From contig NZ_CP005083.1 in the NCBI RefSeq assembly GCF_001563265.1, positions 3,971,001-4,035,000 of the forward strand: 64,000 bases of DNA, read 5' to 3'. Under the pieces are notes generated by a model, which saw only the letters and a program-made list of their open reading frames with translations, searched no databases and was not told where the DNA came from. This DNA is from Sphingobium sp. TKS (lineage in GTDB: Bacteria > Pseudomonadota > Alphaproteobacteria > Sphingomonadales > Sphingomonadaceae). Below are positions 58,845-64,000 of the stretch, one piece after another. Every line of letters starts with the position of its first letter. Position 1 is the stretch's first letter. Position numbers and translations under genes: made by a program.

Positions 58845-59711
58845 ATGCAGTTCTACCTCGCAACTTCCTTCCTCTTTCCCCGCGCCCTGCGGTTCCGGCT
58901 CTTCGCGCTCTGCTTCGCCACCACGCACCTGCCACTGCTGGCCTATATCGGCTGGGGCGCGGCAACGGGGCGGTTCGCATGGGCGGAGTTCATCATCCTG
59001 ATGCTCGCCACCTTGGCGGCCGCCGCAGGAGCATTGCTGGGCATCGGCGCCTTGCTGGACCCGATCCATGAGCGGGAAGGGATGGTGGAAGAACCCGTAA
59101 GGAAACGAAGCGCGCTGGCCCTGCCTGAAATCAGCGACATCATCTCCAGACTCTTTTCCGGAATGCGCCGGGCGGCCGTAATGACGCAGGAACAGGTCGA
59201 CGAACTGAACATCGCCGCGCATGAGGATGCCCTGACGGGCATCGCCAACCAGCGCGGCTTCCTGGCGCAGCTCGACGCGCTGCCGCTCGCCAGGCGCCGG
59301 GGATGCATCGCGATCATCGACATCGACCATTTCGAGCAGGTCAACGGCCAACTGGGCCATGATGCCGGCGATCGCCTGTTGGCGGACTTCGCCACGCGCC
59401 TGTCGTCGCAGACCCGCCGCATCGACATCGTCGCCCGCTGGGGAGGCCAGGAATTCGCCATCTTCTATCAGGACGCGATCGAGGATGAGGCGAGCTGGTC
59501 GCTGGCCCGCATCGCGGAACGGATGCGGCAGGAGCCGGTCGGCGCGGTAAACGGCCAGCCGATCACCTTTTCTGCCGGGCTTTGCGCCTGGCGCGGCGGC
59601 CCGGTGACGGCGGCGATCGACCAGGCCGACGAAGCGCTCCACCGCGCCAAGCGGTCCGGGCGCGATCAGATCCGGCGGGCCGAAAAGCCCTCTGCTTCCG
59701 TTTATAGTTAG
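58845..59711 (+). CDS. GGDEF-domain protein with degenerate GGQEF site
   Basis: A 288-residue protein with two N-terminal membrane helices (~18-38 and ~47-70), then a coiled linker and a GGDEF domain. The signature is GGQEF (200-204), where the third residue, normally an acidic metal ligand, is Gln. The upstream RxxD inhibitory site (RRID) with 5-residue spacing is kept, as is the substrate-binding IDIDHFEQVN. The frame extends to an ATG at 58758. It may bind but not make c-di-GMP. Confidence 0.85.
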   Translation: MQFYLATSFLFPRALRFRLFALCFATTHLPLLAYIGWGAATGRFAWAEFIILMLATLAAAAGALLGIGALLDPIHEREGMVEEPVRKRSALALPEISDIISRLFSGMRRAAVMTQEQVDELNIAAHEDALTGIANQRGFLAQLDALPLARRRGCIAIIDIDHFEQVNGQLGHDAGDRLLADFATRLSSQTRRIDIVARWGGQEFAIFYQDAIEDEASWSLARIAERMRQEPVGAVNGQPITFSAGLCAWRGGPVTAAIDQADEALHRAKRSGRDQIRRAEKPSASVYS

Positions 59712-60007
59712 GGGATTTGGGTCACATTCGGGGGTGGGGCCGGCTTGGGTGGAAGCGGACGGTCTGCTTAGCGCTTTTTCTTGAAGCGCATCGTGCTCCT
59801 GCGAAGGCAGGAGCCCAGTTCCCTACGGTGCGATGATCCACAAACGGCGGAACTGGGTTCCTGCCTTCGCAGGAACACGGATGCGCTCAATGGCTTGCAT
59901 TGGCCAATCCTAGCCCTCCCCAATATCCACGCACCCCGGTCGGAACCTAACCGCCCCTTCATGCGATTGTCCCGCGAGAGCGGCGCAACCGTATCGGAGG
60001 GGCATGC
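59712..60007. other. Intergenic region holding REP copy 3
   Basis: The 296 bp between the GGDEF gene and egtB contain the best-preserved REP-like palindrome and the egtB upstream region. No gene or clear promoter seen. Confidence 0.5.
59793..59878. repeat. REP-like palindromic repeat, copy 3
   Basis: GTGCTCCTGCGAAGGCAGGA followed by GCCCAGTTCC at 59793 is nearly the reverse complement of the half ending at 59878, around a 26-base loop. The core CTGCGAAGGCAGGA is itself palindromic and shared with copies 1 and 2. Confidence 0.8.
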
Positions 60008-61276
60008 ATGGCCAGAAGCCGGACAGCACCGAGCCAGATCGATCTTATCACCCGCTATCGCGAGGTCAGGGCGCTGAGCGAAGCGCTGGCCGCGCCGCTG
60101 TCCGACGCCGATGCGACCGTCCAGTCCATGCCCGACGCATCGCCCGCCAAATGGCATCTGGCGCATGTAAGCTGGTTCTTCGAAAGCTTCGTCCTGCGCG
60201 ATCATATGGCGGGCTACAAGCCCTTCGACCCGCATTACGCCTATCTCTTCAACAGCTATTATGAGGCCGAGGGGCCGCGCCATGCCCGGCCGATGCGGGG
60301 CGTGCTGACCCGGCCGACACTCAAGGAAATCCGCGCCTATCGCGCGCATGTCGACAAGGCGCTGATCACCGCCCTGCCGATGCTGATGCCCGATGCGCAG
60401 GCGCTGGTGCTGCTGGGCCTCCACCATGAGCAGCAGCATCAGGAATTGCTGCTGACCGACATGCAGCATCTGCTGTCGCTCAATCCGCTGGAGCCCGCAT
60501 TGTTCGACGCGCCCAATGCGCTGCCTGCGCCGGTCCCCGGCCCGCTGCACTGGATAGAGGGGCGGCAGGGGCTGGTCGAGATCGGTGACGACGGCAAGAG
60601 CGATTTCGCCTTCGATTGCGAAACGCCCCGTCACAAGACGGTGCTCCACCCGCACGCCCTGGCGCACCGGCTTATCACCAACGGCGAATGGATCAACTTC
60701 ATCGAGGATGGAGCCTATGACGATCCCGCCCACTGGCTATCGGATGGCTGGGCCTGGGTCCGGGCCGAGGGGATAGACGCGCCGCTTTACTGGCGGCGCG
60801 GCGATCAGGGCTGGACGCGCTTCGGGCTGGATGGCCGCAAGCCGGTCAATCCCGCCGCGCCCGTCAGCCATATCAGCCTGTATGAGGCGGACGCCTATGC
60901 GAGCTGGGCCGGTGCGCGATTACCGACCGAGGCGGAATGGGAAAGCGCCGCGCTGAACGTCGCGCCGACCAGCGGCAACCAGTTGGACGGCCCCGCCTGC
61001 CCCCGCCCCCGCGCGCCGGAGGGCGGATCGGCGCTGACCCAAATGTACGGCGATGTGTGGGAATGGACCGGCAGCGCCTTTCGCCCGCATCCCGGCTTTC
61101 GGGCGGCGGAAGGCGCCGTGGGCGAATATAATGGCAAGTTCATGTCGGGCCAGTTCGTGCTGAAGGGCGGCAGTTGTGCCACCCCACGCGGCCATATGCG
61201 GGCGAGTTACCGCAATTTCTTCTACCCCCATCAACGCTGGCAGTTCACCGGGCTGCGGCTGGCAAAGGATTTGTGA
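60008..61276 (+). CDS. egtB: Ergothioneine biosynthesis protein EgtB
   Basis: A 422-residue non-heme iron enzyme joining hercynine to a thiol donor with S-oxidation. The N-terminal DinB-like bundle supplies iron ligands (WHLAH ~49-53 and HHEQQHQE, H140/H144). The C-terminal formylglycine-generating-enzyme-like domain includes GDVWEWTGSAFRPHPGF and GGSCATPRGHMRASYRNFF. egtD follows after 4 bp. Confidence 0.94.
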   Translation: MARSRTAPSQIDLITRYREVRALSEALAAPLSDADATVQSMPDASPAKWHLAHVSWFFESFVLRDHMAGYKPFDPHYAYLFNSYYEAEGPRHARPMRGVLTRPTLKEIRAYRAHVDKALITALPMLMPDAQALVLLGLHHEQQHQELLLTDMQHLLSLNPLEPALFDAPNALPAPVPGPLHWIEGRQGLVEIGDDGKSDFAFDCETPRHKTVLHPHALAHRLITNGEWINFIEDGAYDDPAHWLSDGWAWVRAEGIDAPLYWRRGDQGWTRFGLDGRKPVNPAAPVSHISLYEADAYASWAGARLPTEAEWESAALNVAPTSGNQLDGPACPRPRAPEGGSALTQMYGDVWEWTGSAFRPHPGFRAAEGAVGEYNGKFMSGQFVLKGGSCATPRGHMRASYRNFFYPHQRWQFTGLRLAKDL

Positions 61277-61280
61277 GGCG

Positions 61281-62237
61281 ATGCTGCTGACTAAGGACGC
61301 TACGCTGCCGCTGCGCGCGCCCGATCCGGCTTTTCGGAGGGACATTATCGAGGGGCTGTCGCGCCACCCCAAGGCGACGCCGCCCATCTGGTTCTACGAC
61401 CGGCGCGGGTCGGAACTGTTCGAGGCGATCACCGACCTGCCCGAATATTATCCGACGCGCACCGAAACCGCGCTGCTGGAACGGCATGGCCCGGATTTCG
61501 CCCAAGCCATCGGCACCGGCCGGGCAGTGGTGGAATTCGGCGCGGGCAGTTCGCGCAAGACCCCGCATCTGCTGCGCGCCGTCGACCCCGCCGCCTATGT
61601 GCCGATCGACATCAGCGGCGATTTTCTTCGCGCTGCGAGCGCCGAACTGGCATCGGCCTTTCCCGGTCTGCCCGTGTTGCCGGTGGTGGGCGATTTCAAC
61701 GGCGAACTGGCCTTGCCCGCCGCGATCGATGGCTTGCCGCGCCTCGGCTTTTTCCCCGGATCGACCATCGGCAATATGGAACCCGATGCGGCGGTCGACC
61801 TGCTTCGGGCGATGCGGCGGCTGTTGGGGGAAGAGTCGATGCTGCTGATCGGCATGGACCGGATCAAGGACCGCGATCTGCTGGTCGCCGCCTATGACGA
61901 TGCGGCCGGGGTGACGGCGGCGTTCAACCTCAACCTGATCGCCCGCATCAATCGCGAGCTGGAGGGTGACCTGCCGCTGGATGGCTTCGTCCATCGCGCC
62001 GTCTGGAACGATGACAAGGCGCGGATCGAAATGCATCTGGAGGCGGTGCGGCCCTTGCACTTCCACGTCGCGGGACAATGTTTCCGCATGGCGGCGGGCG
62101 AGACGATCCATACCGAAAGCAGCCATAAATATGGCGCACGCGACGAAAGGCTGCTGCTGCGCGCAGGCGGATGGGAGCCGGTGCGAGAATGGAGCGATGC
62201 GGACGGGCTGTTTTCGCTGATCCTCGCCCAGACATGA
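61281..62237 (+). CDS. egtD: L-histidine N(alpha)-methyltransferase EgtD
   Basis: A 318-residue SAM-dependent enzyme trimethylating histidine to hercynine, the first step of ergothioneine synthesis. SAM binding is in VVEFGAGSSRKT (~83-94), and YDRRGSELFEAITDLPEYYPTRTE (~39-62) and FFPGSTIGNM are family hallmarks. It forms a two-gene operon with egtB. No egtA, egtC or egtE gene is adjacent, as in the shorter bacterial pathway variants. Confidence 0.94.
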   Translation: MLLTKDATLPLRAPDPAFRRDIIEGLSRHPKATPPIWFYDRRGSELFEAITDLPEYYPTRTETALLERHGPDFAQAIGTGRAVVEFGAGSSRKTPHLLRAVDPAAYVPIDISGDFLRAASAELASAFPGLPVLPVVGDFNGELALPAAIDGLPRLGFFPGSTIGNMEPDAAVDLLRAMRRLLGEESMLLIGMDRIKDRDLLVAAYDDAAGVTAAFNLNLIARINRELEGDLPLDGFVHRAVWNDDKARIEMHLEAVRPLHFHVAGQCFRMAAGETIHTESSHKYGARDERLLLRAGGWEPVREWSDADGLFSLILAQT

Positions 62238-62259
62238 GAAAGGATCACAGCTCGCGGTC

Positions 62260-63315
62260 CTATTCGGTGACCTTCGCGGACCAGGTGGTGATCCAGTGCC
62301 AGGCGCCACGGCATTCTCCCATGGCGCTAGCCTCGACCAAACGGAAACGCGTTCCGTCCCACACATAGGATTCGCTGCCGCCGCAATCGCCCAAGCCCCG
62401 GCCCTTGGCATAGCTTTGTAGGGTGGACGTCTCCGGCGCCCAGCTTGCATTGACCAGCATCGGATGGCCGGCATCCTCGCTCCAGCCCGGCTGATAATCG
62501 AAACTGGCGAAGCGGAAGATCCGGCGCCCCGCTATGCCGGTGGCGATCACCGGGGCGGACGTGAAATTATAGGCTCCAGCGCCGCAGGGCACCAATACCA
62601 GCGTCTCCGTCTTCGAGAGGCGATACAGATCGGGGGGAGAGGATGCGTCCTTCATCTCATCGGCGCAGCCGGTGAATGTGCCAAGCGAGGTCAATTCCTC
62701 GCGCCAGAGCGCAGGCGGTTCCGCGCCGCCGGGCACGGCGACGCGCCGGATCGACGGGATGGCAGGCGCGGGGCGCACGGCGCTGCGGGCGAGCGGGCCG
62801 GTCGCAACCAGAGCCGCCACCGTTCCTGCCCGACCCTGTTTCGCATCCATATAGCGCAGCGCGGCGGCGGACCCGGCCAGCGATGGCCGATCGATCCGCT
62901 TGGCGCCGGAGCGGATTTCCATGCCCCCGCCCTTCGCCATGGCGATGGCCAGCGCGGACGCCTGCGGCCCCTGCACGCTGGCTTCGCCATCCACGCTCGC
63001 CGCGCTGGCGATCTTGCGGCCATCGATCAGGAAGTCCAGCGTCTCGCGCCCCTTGGCGTCGCGGCTGACCCAGATTTCGGGATCGGTAGTTGCACCGGCA
63101 TCCCGGCTGATGCCCAGCATGACCGGCGTATCGGGCCAATCGCCGCCCTCGGGCAACAGCGACACGGCCTCGCACCGGTTGCGATTGTCGCAGCCGATGG
63201 TCCAGTCCTTATAGCTTTCCAATGTGCCGGGCTTTGGCGCCTGCGCGATGGCCGGCGCCATTCCCATGACCGCCGACAGCATGACTGCCAGCCCGAATAT
63301 GCGTTTCGCCCCCAT
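62260..63315 (-). CDS. DUF1176 family exported protein
   Basis: A 351-residue protein with a signal peptide (residues 1-25, ending AIAQA). The N-terminal part (SYKDWTIGCDNRNRCEA) and the C-terminal GRGLGDCGGSESYVWDGTRFRLVEASAMGECRG are DUF1176 signatures with paired Cys. Probably periplasmic, function unknown. Converges on egtD. Confidence 0.87.
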   Translation of the reverse strand: MGAKRIFGLAVMLSAVMGMAPAIAQAPKPGTLESYKDWTIGCDNRNRCEAVSLLPEGGDWPDTPVMLGISRDAGATTDPEIWVSRDAKGRETLDFLIDGRKIASAASVDGEASVQGPQASALAIAMAKGGGMEIRSGAKRIDRPSLAGSAAALRYMDAKQGRAGTVAALVATGPLARSAVRPAPAIPSIRRVAVPGGAEPPALWREELTSLGTFTGCADEMKDASSPPDLYRLSKTETLVLVPCGAGAYNFTSAPVIATGIAGRRIFRFASFDYQPGWSEDAGHPMLVNASWAPETSTLQSYAKGRGLGDCGGSESYVWDGTRFRLVEASAMGECRGAWHWITTWSAKVTE

Positions 63316-63376
63316 GGGTTAACCATAACCGATTCTACCGGCAGCGGGTAGAACTTTCGTTATAGAATCGGAACGA

Positions 63377-64000
63377 TCAGCGCAGGCTGAGCATCAGGCC
63401 CGCCAGCGCCGCGCTCATGAGATTGGCGAGGCTGCCCGCCACCAGCGCCTTCAACCCCAGCCGCGCGATCACTGGCCGCTGGTTGGGCGCGAGATTGCCG
63501 GTGACGGCCATCTGGATCGCGATCGAGCTGAAATTGGCGAAGCCGCAAAGCGCGAAGGTGACGATGGCGATGGTCGCGGGCGACAGCGCGCCCTGCACCT
63601 GGCCCAGATTGATATAGGCGACGAACTCGTTCAGCACGACCTTGGTACCGAACAGGCCGCCCGCGATCTGCGCTTCGTTCCAGGGGATGTTGAGCAGATA
63701 CATGACCGGCGAAAACACATAGCCGAGCAGTTGCTGGAAGCTGAGGTTCGAATAGCCGAACCAGCCGCCGATCCCGCCCAATATGCCATTGGCCAGCGCC
63801 ACCAGCGCCACGAAGGCCAGTACCATGGCACCGACCGCGACGGCCAGCTTCACGCCGGTCTGCGCGCCCTGCGCCGCCGCCATGATCAGATTGGCGGGCT
63901 TTTCCTCGTCATGGGTCGCGGGCGGCATCGGCTCGCCGGGCGTCGCTTCGGGCAGCAGCGCGGCGGGACCGGCGCCGCTGATGCGTGTTTCGGGCAGGGC
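63377..64000 (-). CDS. Concentrative nucleoside transporter, NupC type (5' end outside the window)
   Basis: The C-terminal 207 codons of a membrane transporter; the frame runs off the window at 64000. Helices and motifs (VVLNEFVAYINLGQ, TFALCGFANFSSIAIQM, NLMSAALAGLML) are typical of CNT family proteins that import nucleosides with Na+ or H+. Gates and substrate groups in the N-terminal half are not visible. Confidence 0.92.
   Translation of the reverse strand, partial: ALPETRISGAGPAALLPEATPGEPMPPATHDEEKPANLIMAAAQGAQTGVKLAVAVGAMVLAFVALVALANGILGGIGGWFGYSNLSFQQLLGYVFSPVMYLLNIPWNEAQIAGGLFGTKVVLNEFVAYINLGQVQGALSPATIAIVTFALCGFANFSSIAIQMAVTGNLAPNQRPVIARLGLKALVAGSLANLMSAALAGLMLSLR

Overview
The window looks like chromosome from an alphaproteobacterium of the Sphingomonadales, most likely close to Sphingobium or Sphingomonas. 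The grounds are the GC-rich sequence, the order str operon (rpsL-rpsG-fusA-tuf) followed by the S10-spc cluster, and many protein sequences typical of sphingomonads (thrS-infC, DUF898-M48 pair, HWE kinase, EgtB-EgtD). The assignment rests on recognition only; no search was run.

Layout. 1-14,877 (minus strand) is a ribosomal protein block: rpsL, rpsG, fusA, tuf, then rpsJ through rplO, leaving the window toward secY. A promoter with a 17-bp spacer lies upstream of rpsL, and a strong terminator separates tuf from rpsJ. 15,238-19,258 (plus) carries a GGDEF-EAL protein, an M23 peptidase and an overlapping bactofilin. 19,377-22,020 (minus) is infC and thrS. 22,195-27,524 holds a frameshifted exbD-like gene, a DUF898 membrane protein and an M48 protease gene split by a 2,610-bp insertion. 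The insertion contains an IS1380-family element joined to an HPP-family gene and a small truncated gene. It is bounded by a 5-bp duplication, and deleting it with one copy restores the protease frame. That is the arrangement expected of ISEcp1-like one-ended transposition.

27,572-41,232 is ordinary metabolism: an oxidoreductase, MsrA, aspartate aminotransferase, PabB/PabC, DUF983, a thioesterase, a cytochrome b561-YceI fusion, an AI-2E family transporter, an ABC-F ATPase and a GH3 beta-glucosidase.

About 41,350-49,094 is a 7.7-kb integrative island at the 3' end of tRNA-Tyr. It has a P4-type integrase, an excisionase-like HTH protein, a P4-type primase-helicase, three proteins of unknown function, and at the far end an XRE regulator divergent from an exported Sel1-repeat protein with an unusual repeated C-terminus. 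A decayed copy of the tRNA 3' end marks the distal boundary, and short C-rich repeats sit just inside both ends.

49,277-64,000 returns to the core genome: rlmB, a lipoprotein, ferredoxin, AlkA-type glycosylase, a response regulator converging on and overlapping a GAF-PAS-HWE kinase, murA, a Crp/Fnr regulator, an HNH protein, gluQRS, a HIG1 protein, a PduO-type adenosyltransferase, a GGDEF protein with a GGQEF signature, the egtB-egtD ergothioneine pair, a DUF1176 protein and the 3' part of a nupC-type gene. A palindromic REP-like repeat occurs three times, each time downstream of genes.
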